A stretch of 64,000 nt of DNA from Vicia villosa. Lineage: Eukaryota; Streptophyta; Magnoliopsida; Fabales; Fabaceae. The stretch's first letter is position 1; every line of letters begins with the position of its first letter. The position numbers and the translations under genes are program-made. This document shows, one piece after another, positions 53,649-63,289 of this stretch. Below the pieces are notes generated by a model. That model did not search any database and was not told where the DNA came from. It saw only the letters and a program-made list of their open reading frames with translations. Location: assembly GCF_029867415.1 (NCBI RefSeq), contig NC_081186.1:104258753-104322752 (forward strand). The letters are read 5' to 3'.

Positions 53649-54748
53649 GGAAGAAAATACAAAGAATTAAACAACACTATAATAGTAATCTGTAACAAAA
53701 CTCAACAACAGAAGCCCAACTTTATTTAGAACAGTATAAGAAAACCTAATCGAGCTTTATTATGATTTATAAATAAAAAAAACTCAGTATAAGAAAACCC
53801 TAATGCTTTATTAATCTTAATCAAACTTGAAAATTGAAATAGGAAAAACTTAGGTCAAAATTGTAACATGCATTTCATTTATAAAAAATTTAGGTCAAAA
53901 CAAATTAGGGCAAAACAAATTAGGTCAAAACAAATTAGGGCAAAACAACAACATACTATAGAACGAAGCATCAAACCTAACATGCAAACATGGTAAATAG
54001 CATGAAATTTATGTGAAATATAACAATACAAAAAGTTTGAATACATTACAGTTATACGAAGAAGATACTCCAAGAAATCTCTCTGAAACAGATACACGAA
54101 ATCACGATTCAAGAAGAAGTAAAAACAATAACTAGTGTGTGAGGAGTTATCATCGGAGATAAGGAGGGGAAGAGAAGGCCGTCGGAGGTGGCTGAGGTAG
54201 AGACATGGGAGGAGGAGAGGAAGAGAGACACGTGAGTGAGAGAGAGGGGACCGGAGGAGTCTGAGAGTGAATGAGAGAGAGGGAGTGGGAAAAAGTGAGG
54301 AAATGAAATGACAAGGCTATTTATATTTTTATTTTCGATTACTCATTGGATATTTGGTCCGGTTCTTCATTCTGGATTCGGATAATTTTTTTATCCATTA
54401 CTATCCCATTCACTGTTTCGGTCGGCCCATTGGACCAATTCCACCGGTACGGATCCCGGTCCGGATCTCGGATCCGCATTCCCAAATACAGCCCTAGAAA
54501 TGAGTGATAACTTTACTAATAAAAATAGTGGAGTAGTTATATAGATTAAAATATAATAAATAAGAGTAAATTAGTGGAAATAAATATTATCTTCGTTTTA
54601 AATTATAAGACGTTTTAGGCATTTTACATAAATTAAAAAATATAATTATTACGTTATGAAAAAGTGAAATGATGTATAACTTTATAAGAATGCTCTTCAA
54701 TAATTACATTGGAAAGTGAAATTAAAAGAGTACGAAAAAGGAAAAGTA

Positions 54749-56040
54749 CTCTCTCTGTCTCACAATAGGTGTTCTCTTTGGGATGCGGATCCTTTAACGT
54801 TTGAGCGGGAACTGCACCAAAAAAATGAGACACAACATAAACCAAATAAGCCATGGATCCGACGAAAGCTGCCTCACGTAAGCAGTCTCTTCAACTGCCT
54901 CCAACGAAGCAAACAGAGCATCACCCTCGCAACAACCCGTCTCCGATCTACAAGAAGGTCACGCCGCACCTAGTCACAGTTGAGTCACCGTCGGCGCTCC
55001 CCCGATTCACCCAACCACCATTTTCTACCAACGAATTCTCCACCCGACGTCACTCCGACGAACCGCGCACGAACACACTGCAGGAGAAAAAAATAAACCA
55101 AATAAGCTTTGCATGCTGACACTCTCTTCTTGACTGCCGCCCCACATGTGTAAACGATGTTGCCGTCAACCGTCTCCTACCATTATCGTCTCTCCAATAG
55201 CCATCGTCGTTTCCACACTGGGGTTTCTCGATTCACAAAGTCACTTCACAACTTTCTTGATGTCCTTTTCATTTTTTCTCACTGGACATAAACTTTGTTC
55301 TTCTTCCAACAACAAACTCCAAACCAATTTTGTCAAAGTGAATCTAACAGAAATAGTAACAGAGCTAAGATTCAAATGAAATGTAAGAAAAGGGGAAAAA
55401 AGAGATGAAGTATTGATAATGTTTTGATTTTCCTGTCACAACTTTTGTTTTGGAACCTTATGTTCTCTTTGCCATTCAATTTTAGAACCTGCAATTTTTT
55501 ATAACCTGGTTCTTAGAATTTTTCTTCCTCCTAGTTTATACTTTGACAAAAGTAATTAGAACATTTTTGCAATCATGGAAGCGGGCAGTGTTGTAATGAC
55601 GGTGGAAGGTAGCGAGACAACAGTTGCGGCTAGCAGTATTGGGACGACGATGGGCATTTTGTTTGCCTATTTTTTGTCTGATGTTTTGTGGGCCACGTGT
55701 CATAATATTAGCCTTCTGATTTATCTAATGGACAAAACGTATTGAACGTTAGGGTGCAGTTCCCGCCCAAACGTTAGAGGATCTGCTTCCTCCTCTTTGA
55801 GATTTTCACACTTTTTAAGAAAATGATTAATTATGTTGATTTCAATGATAAAATGAGTATTATTTACTAAAATAATCTTAGTAATAATAGGTAGTGGAAT
55901 ACTTAAAAGAATTAAAATACAATAAATAAGGGTAAGTTAGTGGAAAGAAATAATAAATATCACATTGGTATTCTAAATGGATAAATAATTTGAGACAAAT
56001 AAAAATAGGAAAGAGGACATCTATTGTGAGACGTAGGGAG
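54749..56040. mobile_element. Inner Stowaway MITE, split by a Mutator-like element
   Basis: The left end CTCTCTCTGTCTCACAATAG and the right end CTATTGTGAGACGTAGGGAG are inverted, each next to a TA dinucleotide (54747-54748 and 56041-56042). This fits Stowaway, with a TA target duplication. Its halves are separated by the 1-kb insertion at 54781-55790. Confidence 0.85.
54781..55790. mobile_element. Mutator-like element, Pack-MULE candidate
   Basis: The ends GGATGCGGATCCT and AGGATCTGCTTCC are inverted. Similarity continues inward (AACGTTTGRGCGGGAACTGC at both sides). Flanks TTCTCTTTG (54772-54780) and TCCTCTTTG (55791-55799) agree at 8 of 9 positions, as expected for Mutator. The 1010-bp interior differs from neighbouring DNA: 54850-55240 is GC-richer, with an 88-codon frame (MDPTKAASRKQSLQLPPTKQ...), and 55575-55660 has GGCG-rich coding-like sequence. 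That composition suggests captured host DNA. No donor gene is recognised. Confidence 0.8.
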
Positions 56041-56420
56041 TAATAAATAATAGATGGTATATTAGAAAAAAAATACATTAGTGTTGTATTGGAATTGTAA
56101 AGAGACTTATAATTTAGGATAAAAAAGCTTCCAAAACATTTTATAATTTGGAATGAAGGAAGTAATAAATATCATATTAGCATTCTAAAGAAACAAATAA
56201 TTTGAAATAAATAAATAAAAATGACATCTATTATGAAACGGAGAAAGTAATTTTATTAGAGGTGTTGATTTCTCACATTGTAGCTTATTAAAATTGATTT
56301 CTCATAGTATGTTAATTCACTTAGGTTGATAGTCAATATTAATCGTTTTAAGATTTTAATGATAAAGTGGTATACGCATGAAAAATAAAGAAGTGTGGAA
56401 TATTCATAGTTGATGAATAC

Positions 56421-56550
56421 TCCCTCCGCCCTTATTTATAAAAATAAGCAAATATTTTTTTAGGTTCATTGAATAATAGATGTATCTGGTCTTTTATGTA
56501 GATTAGATACATTCATTATTCAATAAACCTAAAAAAATATTACTTATTCA
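56421..56550. mobile_element. Stowaway-type MITE, hairpin
   Basis: Begins CTCCCTCCGCCCTTATTTAT, the Stowaway consensus start, after TA. A near-perfect palindrome follows (AAATATTTTTTTAGGTTCATT... pairing with ...AATAAACCTAAAAAAATATT). The right terminus is truncated. Confidence 0.8.
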
Positions 56551-56689
56551 ATTGTAACATACTACTATTATTTATTTATAGTCAAATTTTATTGATTTAG
56601 ATATTTTTGTAAATGATATCTAAACAAAAATAATATTTGTATATGGGAAAAAATATATTATTTATCTAAATATTTTTATATACGAAAAA

Positions 56690-56760
56690 TGGTATAAGTA
56701 TTTCACATAACCCATAAATCTATTTTTACATATACGGGTTATGTGTAATACTTTTACCAA
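56690..56760. repeat. Inverted repeat around ACATAACCC
   Basis: GGTATAAGTATTTCACATAACCC is followed after a short loop by GGGTTATGTGTAATACTTTTACC. A third copy (TGGTAAAAGTATTCCACATA, then ACCCGTAT) lies at about 57913-57942 in the orientation of the first. The Cassandra element and its surroundings therefore lie between inverted copies. Confidence 0.8.
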
Positions 56761-57062
56761 TTTTGATGAATATTTTAAACATCACTTAACTAAGTTTATG
56801 ATAACTCTCTACTTATGTTATTTAGTTTTTATCCATTACATTCCTTTTATAAAATTAAAATAATAATATTGAAATACGGGTCGGAATGAACCATTAGACT
56901 GCATGGTGTAACACCCGAGGCCGAAAAAGGCGAGGGGTGGTTGTACCGCATGGAACACCTAAGGCCGAAGAGGGCGATGGTGGTCGCCACATCGGAATGA
57001 GAGGGATCCTGATGCTGTGCAGGTATGAGATTGCATGGTTGAAGGAAAGCTTATAAGGATTG

Positions 57063-57188
57063 ATGGGTACTACCTATATCAACAAGATGCATCTTCTTTT
57101 CGGTAGCTCATTCCATAAGAACTCCACAGTTAAGCGTGCTTGACTTGGAGTAGTATTGGGATGGGTGACCTTCTGGGAAGTTTCCCGG
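57063..57188 (+). other. 5S rRNA-like domain in the left Cassandra LTR
   Basis: The stretch AGTTAAGCGTGCTTGACTTG, then GTAGTATTGGGATGGGTGAC, then CTTCTGGGAAG matches the plant 5S internal promoter (A box, intermediate element, C box). The 5' third is diverged from true 5S RNA. It could support RNA polymerase III transcription of the element. It is not a ribosomal gene. Confidence 0.92.
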
Positions 57189-57506
57189 AAAGCGTGCGAG
57201 TGAGGTCAAAGCATGCTGAAAAGACCCATGTTGGTTTGTGGGGTCAGTCGATCATCCCGAAAGCAGTCTGGGGCGTTACAAATGGTATCAGAGCCAGACC
57301 TCTTCCAGTACGATGTGGTTCGAGGACGAACCATGCGGAAGCTGGTGGGCATGTAACACCCGAGGCCGAAAAAGGCGAGGGGTGGTTGCACCGCATGGAA
57401 CACCTAAGGCCGAAGAGGGCGATGGTGGTCGCCACATCGGAATGAGAGGGATCCTGATGCTGTGCAGGTATGAGATTGCATGGTTGAAGGAAAGCTTATA
57501 AGGATT

Positions 57507-57607
57507 GATGGGTACTACCTATATCAACAAGATGCATCTTCTCCACAGTTAAGCGTGCTTGACTTGGAGTAGTATTGGGATGGGTGACCTTCTGGGAAGT
57601 TTCCCGG
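57507..57607 (+). other. 5S rRNA-like domain in the right LTR, 26 bp deleted
   Basis: The same 5S-like region as in the left LTR, but missing 26 bp just before CCACAGTTAAGCG. The A box, intermediate element and C box remain, so the pol III control region is untouched while the RNA's 5' half is shortened. Confidence 0.92.
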
Positions 57608-57704
57608 AAAGCGTGCGAGCGATGTCAAAGCATGCTGAAAAGACTCGTGTTGGTTTGTGGGGTCAGTCGATCATCCCGAAAGCAGTCTGGGGCGTTACAC
57701 ATGG

Positions 57705-59420
57705 GCCTTTGAAAAATGGGTCGAACTCATTTTTTGTAGCCCATTAAACAATCGGGTCGGGTCAAACCAAACTTATTTAAACATTATGGCCTACTGGGCC
57801 GAAGCGGACTGGGTCGGACCGACCCATTTGACAACTCTAGATCTTATTTTGTAGTTTGTTATCAAAATGGATCACGATCGATTTCCAATCCAAATAAATT
57901 TGAATTTTTAAAACTGGTAAAAGTATTCCACATAACCCGTATATCTGCGTCGTTCTTCAACTCACGGTTGATGAACACAAGCTTCCCATCTTTGTCAACA
58001 AATGGCGAGCAGAAAAATGGATTGAGAATGGAAGGTTTTTGAGAGGTTTTATGAAGAAGAAGAAATGGTTTGATCGAAATTGACTATGCTTGTTAATGTT
58101 TTAAGAATTATGAATTTTTCATAATACCAGAATTATACTTCTGATTCTATATGAAATGACAAGGTGGCAGAAAAAATCAATTTTCCCACTCTAAAAATTG
58201 GAAACATAATACCGATAAAGAAGCAGAAGTATACCTTCGATTTTGTTTTTATTTTTTGAAAGATGAAACCACATTTATCCTATTTTTGTGAAATATATGG
58301 TGCGAATTTGAAATTTATTTTTTGGTTTTTGAAGGACAATTTCAAAATTACAAAGGACCTATCTTTTTTGGGATGAGGTAGAATAAAAAAATTCCAATGG
58401 TTTAGTGGATTTGTAAATTTGGTTTTTATAAACTATTTTTTTTTTCACACCTCTACACAAATGTACATACTTTACCTTTTATACCACTCTAATAATACAA
58501 TTTCAATCTATATTATACCTCTTGATATCTCTTTGATGCCTTTAATATACATTGACGACATTAACAATTTAACTTTGTAATAACAAATAATTTTCCTATA
58601 TATGTAAATATAAAAATAACAACACTTATGTTTTGTCTTTTAGTTCTTGAACTTAGTGAGACCTGTACTAAAATCTAAGGAAATAAAATGAAATATTGTT
58701 TGTAATGTTAGCCATCTGCTACAGATAACAAACTTGAAATATATCATTGTCATTTTCTTTTTTCACTTTCATCCAGTATTTGTTTTGTTGTCTCCTACTA
58801 ATTCAGATCCATTATTGCATTGCCACTGCTAGCTACTACCTAAAAGCATCCAAAGATGTTGTTGATCAGTTCAGAATTCTACAAAAGAAAAAACATGAAT
58901 TTCAATTGTTGATCAATGTTTTAACTGGTATGCATCTTTTAAATGACACTAGCTTAAAATTAAAAATTTATCAGCATTAAAAAAAGTTTTCTCCAATTTG
59001 CAATTTGCTCATAATTCATAACAAAGCAGCCAAAGGACTGTGGATATGTATCATTCAATGGCCAATTAACGCTCAATTTTAGGTCCATATCAAAAGGATC
59101 ACATGCTGATATCCAAAACTATCTTTTATAGATCTTTCTAGGTTTTTACTAGTGAATTAACAATATGATTACTAATTCTTTGAAAGTGGACAATTTATTT
59201 TAGAGTAAATTAAAAAAACAAAGTCACCCTTTAATTAAATCATGCAAAACAAGCCATTTATTAGAAAATTATACCCTGTACCCCTACGTTTATCCCAATA
59301 CTCCTACAAAAAAAAATTTCGGACAAATTTACCCCTGTATAAATAGTAAAAATTACAAAATTTTTCACTTTTTCACTCATTTTCACGGTTACACACCGTT
59401 TGAGAAGAGGGAATTTTTTT
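57705..59420. other. Intergenic, no gene recognised
   Basis: At 57700-57830 there is sequence with GGGTCGG/CCGACCC motifs ending in TTGACAACTCTA, like one end of a hAT element; the Cassandra element may have inserted in it. A 77-codon plus-strand frame at 58747-58980 has no recognisable domain. The rest is AT-rich. Confidence 0.4.
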
Positions 59421-59429
59421 GAGCCAAAA

Positions 59430-59672
59430 CCGGATAACCCAGCCTCGTCAGTTCCGGTTCACATTTCATTTAAAAAGTAAGTTTTTCAAAAAAAATTCTC
59501 AGCCGGATAACCCAGCTATGGGGTTTCCGGTTCTGTTCGTTTTCTTCTGTTACCAGCCGGATAACCCAATGATGGGGTTTCCGGTTCCTTTTTTTTCAGC
59601 CGGATAACCCAACAATGGGGTTTCCAGTTCTTCTTGCCCTCGGCCGGATAACCCACCCTTGGGGTATCCGGT
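59430..59672. repeat. Array of five ~45-bp GC-rich hairpins
   Basis: Each unit has CCGGATAACCCA, a 5-8 base spacer and TGGGGTTTCCGGTT, an imperfect inverted repeat that folds on itself. Units sit at about 59430, 59500, 59555, 59598 and 59642, joined by T-rich spacers. Three of them recur before each PMD copy downstream. On either strand the units read as short proline-rich repeats (QPDNPMMGFPV or PETPSLGYPAG), but the frames are not continuous. Confidence 0.88.
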
Positions 59673-59772
59673 TCCTTTTTTTTTTTAGTTATTTTTTTGT
59701 TGTTTTTAATATCATATATTATTTTTAATAACATTTTATTTAATTGTTAACTATTTTATTTTTTATTTTTTA

Positions 59773-60301
59773 GTGGTTCGAAGAAGAGGAGGTGCGATCG
59801 ACGGAATGCGTCAAAGAGGAAGACAACGTCGAGAGGCTGATGGCGAGGGACAGCAGGGAGCTGCTCCTGAGGTTGGTCCGCAGCATCCGGCATTTCCCGG
59901 AGGACCTACTGATACATCTTTATTGGTTAGATATCAGAGGCACGTTGCCTGTCATTTATGGTTGGGCGAGGTACGTAAATATTTTCTTAAATGTTTTTTA
60001 AATTACATGTACTTATATATTAACATATATTACAAATTATTTTCAGGAGAGACGACCAAAGCCGACCTTAAAGGTTGCTGCACATGGCAGCAAATTAATA
60101 GGATGGGTTCCGGCAATGCTCCCAAGGCAGATGGAAAATTGGTTAGTTGCATCTGGCCTGTCATCTTTGCAGCATACTAGTTTGGCCAGGGTAGATACGC
60201 ATCTATTATCTGCTTTTGTTGAGAGATGGCATCCTAAAACATCGTCATTTCATATGCCGTTCGGCGAGATGACCATCACGCTAGACGATGTTTCTTGTCT
60301 T
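59773..60301 (+). pseudogene. PMD gene fragment, copy 1
   Basis: Exon 1 (59773-59970) encodes the Arg-rich start VVRRRGGAIDGMRQRGRQRR and on to ACHLWLGE. After the intron, exon 2 runs through GWVPAMLPRQMENWLVASGL to DDVSCL and then enters the next repeat unit and stops. It lacks most of the PMD domain. Confidence 0.88.
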
Positions 60302-60527
60302 CCGTTACCAGCCGGATAACCCAATGATGGGGTTTCCGGTTCCTTTTTTCTCAGCCGGATAACCCAACAATGGGGTTTCCAGTTCTTCTTGCCCTCGGCC
60401 GGATAACCCACCCTTGGGGTATCCGGTTCCTTTTTTTTTTTAGTTATTTTTTTTTTGTTTTTAATATCATATATTATTTTTAATAACATTTTATTTAATT
60501 GTTAACTATTTTATTTTTTATTTTTTA

Positions 60528-61056
60528 GTGGTTCGAAGAAGAGGAGGTGCGATCGACAGAATGCGTCAAAGAGGAAGACAACGTCGAGAGGCTGATGGCG
60601 AGGGACAGCAGGGAGCTGCTCCTGAGGTTGGTCCGCAGCATCCGGCATTTCCCGGAGGACCTACTGATACATCTTTATTGGTTAGATATCAGAGGCACGT
60701 TGCCTGTCATTTATGGTTGGGCGAGGTACGTAAATATTTTCTTAAATGTTTTTTAAATTACATGTACTTATATATTAACATATATTACAAATTATTTTCA
60801 GGAGAGACGACCAAAGCCGACCTTAAAGGTTGCTGCACATGGCAGCAAATTAATAGGATGGGTTCCGGCAATGCTCCCAAGGCAGATGGAAAATTGGTTA
60901 GTTGCATCTGGCCTGTCATCTTTGCAGCATACTAGTTTGGCCAGGGTAGATACGCATCTATTATCTGCTTTTGTTGAGAGATGGCATCCTAAAACATCGT
61001 CATTTCATATGCCGTTCGGCGAGATGACCATCACGCTAGACGATGTTTCTTGTCTT
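60528..61056 (+). pseudogene. PMD gene fragment, copy 2
   Basis: Same structure as copy 1, with one change in exon 1 (AIDRMRQ instead of AIDGMRQ). Exon 2 again ends at DDVSCL where the next unit begins. Splice sites GT and AG are intact. Confidence 0.88.
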
Positions 61057-61281
61057 CCGTTACCAGCCGGATAACCCAATGATGGGGTTTCCGGTTCCTT
61101 TTTTCTCAGCCGGATAACCCAACAATGGGGTTTCCAGTTCTTCTTGCCCTCGGCCGGATAACCCACCCTTGGGGTATCCGGTTCCTTTTTTTTTTTAGTT
61201 ATTTTTTTTTGTTTTTAATATCATATATTATTTTTAATAACATTTTATTTAATTGTTAACTATTTTATTTTTTATTTTTTA

Positions 61282-63065
61282 GTGGTTCGAAGAAGAGGAG
61301 GTGCGATCGACGGAATGCGTCAAAGAGGAAGACAACGTCGAGAGGCTGATGGCGAGGGACAGCAGGGAGCTGCTCCTGAGGTTGGTCCGCAGCATCCGGC
61401 ATTTCCCGGAGGACCTACTGATACATCTTTATTGGTTAGATATCAGAGGCACGTTGCCTGTCATTTATGGTTGGGCGAGGTACGTAAATATTTTCTTAAA
61501 TGTTTTTTAAATTACATGTACTTATATATTAACATATATTACAAATTATTTTTCAGGAGAGACGACCAAAGCCGACCTTAAAGGTTGCTGCACATGGCAG
61601 CAAATTAATAGGATGGGTTCCGGCAATGCTCCCAAGGCAGATGGAAAATTGGTTAGTTGCATCTGGCCTGTCATCTTTGCAGCATACTAGTTTGGCCAGG
61701 ATAGATACGCATCTATTATCTGCTTTTGTTGAGAGATGGCATCCTGAAACATCGTCATTTCATATGCCGTTCGGCGAGATGACCATCACGCTAGACGATG
61801 TTTCTTGTCTTCTTCATGTACCGATTAGGGGCCAGCTGGTTGACCCCGATGTTGTTGTCACCGATTATGATGCTATCCATCTAGCTGTTGAGTTGTTTGG
61901 TGTTTCGCTGAGTGATGCAACTACAGAGGCTTCTGCTGTAAGGGGTCCTTACTATAAATTGGATTGGTTGAAGCAAGTTTTTGAGCAACAAAGAGCTGCG
62001 AATAACTTTACAGGCGCTATGAGAGCATACATGATGTTGCTATTAGGTTGTACCATTCTTGCCGACAAGACTTTTACTCTTGTCGAGGCAAAATATCTTC
62101 CACTTTTGAGAGATTTGGATACTTGTGGAAGCTATTGCTGGGGGGCAGCTGCACTGATTACTCTGTACAGATACTTAGGGGATGCCTCATTTTATTCATG
62201 CAAGCAGCTTGGCGGTTATGCCTCTCTTCTTCAGGTTTAAAATTTTACTTATTATTTAATTATACTTAATATCTAATATTTTAGTTTAATTTAGTTTATT
62301 ATAATTTAGTTTAATTTATAATAGTAACTTTTACTTTTGTTTCAGTGTTGGATTCATGAGTACTTTCCAATTGTTGGAAAGAGAGGTACTTCTGGGTTAT
62401 GTGGCATTGATAGTCCGATGGCTAGGGCGATGAAATGGGAATATAGGCAGGGGACGCAAAAATTGGCTGACATCCGAGCTGTGTTAGATCAGTTGACTCC
62501 TCACGATATTGTCTGACGCCCTTTTGAGGATCATCGGGTGCACCGTCCTTTTGATGATATCTGTTTGTATCGGGGTGGTTTGAAGTCGTTTGGTACTGTA
62601 GTTCTATATTTACCTGACAGATGCTTGCGTCAATTTGGATACAGACAGTACATACTGACTGCTCCTCCTAATGTAGACACACTTGATGTGGATGTTGAGT
62701 GGGCTACATATATGCAGAGTGTGTTGCAGGTGACCCGATCCCACGATGATCCCCGAGCTGCTTTTGCCACCATGCCATACGAGACAGACGATGATTATTT
62801 GCCGTGGTATTATATGGTGTCACATCCTCGTTTGAGAGCACCACAGGATGATGAGCCGATGGAGGTACCAGTGCCTGTCTATGACGAAGGACCGTCAGAC
62901 CCGAGATTATCATATATATCTCATGAGCTTCATCATTACTTACAGCGTCATCAGGCTGTTCCTGAAGACGAACAGTTTCTGGAGATATTTAGAGCACTCA
63001 GACTTGCACAGGACGGACCATTACCTAGGGAAGGTCCAATTACTTATGACAATGAGTCTGATTGA
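61282..63065 (+). pseudogene. Plant mobile domain (PMD/MAIN-like) protein, one internal stop
   Basis: Exons 61282-61479, 61557-62234 and 62346-63065 join in phase (531 codons). The product matches the aminotransferase-like plant mobile domain family, related to MAIN/MAIL and often annotated as phosphatase 7 long form-like. Recognisable blocks are HTSLARIDTHLLSAFVERWH, FHMPFGEMTITLDDVSCLLH, VPIRGQLVDPD, GAMRAYMMLLLGCTILADKT, GSYCWGAAALITLYRYLGDA and RAMKWEYRQG. An acidic C-terminus ends at 63065. Two oddities: the position of the usual start Met is GTG in all three copies, right after TTTTTTTAG, and exon 3 has an in-frame TGA at 62514-62516 where Trp is expected (DIV-stop-RPFEDHR). Host MAIN proteins act in silencing and meristem maintenance; PMD copies like this also ride in transposons. 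It is probably non-functional unless the stop is read through or is a local error. Confidence 0.88.
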
Positions 63066-63289
63066 TGTCACATTTTATGTTTATATTTATGTTTTAGTTT
63101 GAGACTTATGTATTGTTATGAGACTTGTAGACGTCTGTATTATTATAAGACTTATAGTTTGAGATTAACTATTTATAATCCATTTGTCAACATATTAAAA
63201 TCCAATAGCATAAAATCATACTAAATAGTACCAATGTTTTAATATCATAAAATCAAACTAAATAATGTCAATGTTGTAATATCATAAAA
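63066..63289. other. Convergent spacer between PMD and OTU genes
   Basis: AT-rich DNA between the two stop codons, with three direct repeats of an AATATCATAAAATCAA-like block (about 63190-63292). It probably holds both 3' untranslated regions. Confidence 0.6.

Larger units (their letters stand above)
50056..54496 (-). mobile_element. Full-length hAT transposon (4.4 kb)
   Basis: The ends TAGGGCTGT and ACAGCCCTA are inverted. A perfect 8-bp target duplication GAAATGAG lies at 50048-50055 and 54497-54504. Subterminal arrays of TCCGG/CCGGA motifs occur at both ends (about 50070-50280 and 54355-54480). A transposase gene lies between them on the minus strand. The element is structurally complete, with coding lesions described under the transposase. 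Confidence 0.97.
54590..56162. mobile_element. Outer Stowaway-like MITE, split by later insertions
   Basis: CTTCGTTTTAAATTATAAGA at the left and the right-hand complement of AATTTGGAATGAAGGAAG are inverted, in the style of Stowaway elements with TA targets. Its original short body is split by a second Stowaway (54749-56040), which in turn holds a Mutator-like element. Confidence 0.6.
56907..57699 (+). mobile_element. Complete Cassandra TRIM retrotransposon
   Basis: Two direct LTRs (56907-57280, 374 bp; 57352-57699, 348 bp) begin TGTAACACCCGAGGCCG and end GGGGCGTTACA. They are separated by only 71 bp. The internal part starts with primer-binding site TGGTATCAGAGCC (57283-57295) and ends with a purine-rich GCGGAAGCTGGTGGGC. 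A 5-bp target duplication CATGG lies at 56902-56906 and 57700-57704. Each LTR contains 5S rRNA-like sequence, the hallmark of Cassandra. It encodes no protein and depends on other elements for movement. The LTRs are nearly identical apart from a 26-bp deletion in the right one, so insertion was recent. Confidence 0.97.
59549..61811 (+). repeat. Threefold tandem repeat (~755 bp) of the PMD gene 5' part
   Basis: Units 59549-60304, 60305-61058 and 61059-61811 each hold three hairpins, a T/A-rich spacer, PMD exon 1, intron 1 and the first part of exon 2. Unit lengths are 756 and 754 bp. Only a handful of substitutions and T-run differences separate them. The junctions lie in exon 2 (after TTGTCTTC) joined to GTTACCAGCC, where TCTTC microhomology is present. 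Only unit 3 continues into the rest of the gene. Confidence 0.95.

Noticed and set aside
54853..55119. Independent 88-residue gene
   Set aside because: It lies wholly inside the Mutator-like element with no recognisable domain; treated as possible captured sequence instead.
57063..57188. A genuine 5S rRNA gene
   Set aside because: The 5' third does not match 5S RNA, and the sequence is embedded in LTRs with target duplications, so it is the Cassandra 5S-like domain.
57140..57854. Several overlapping open frames of 60-100 codons
   Set aside because: They lie in the Cassandra LTRs over the 5S-like sequence. Repetition of the same frame in both LTRs reflects the LTR duplication, not genes.
58747..58980. 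77-codon plus-strand frame with a hydrophobic start
   Set aside because: No start context, splice partner or domain could be supported. Possibly an exon remnant, but too weak to call.
59430..59672. CRISPR-like array of regularly spaced repeats
   Set aside because: This is plant nuclear DNA, the units are imperfect palindromes with T-rich, low-complexity spacers, and there are no cas genes.
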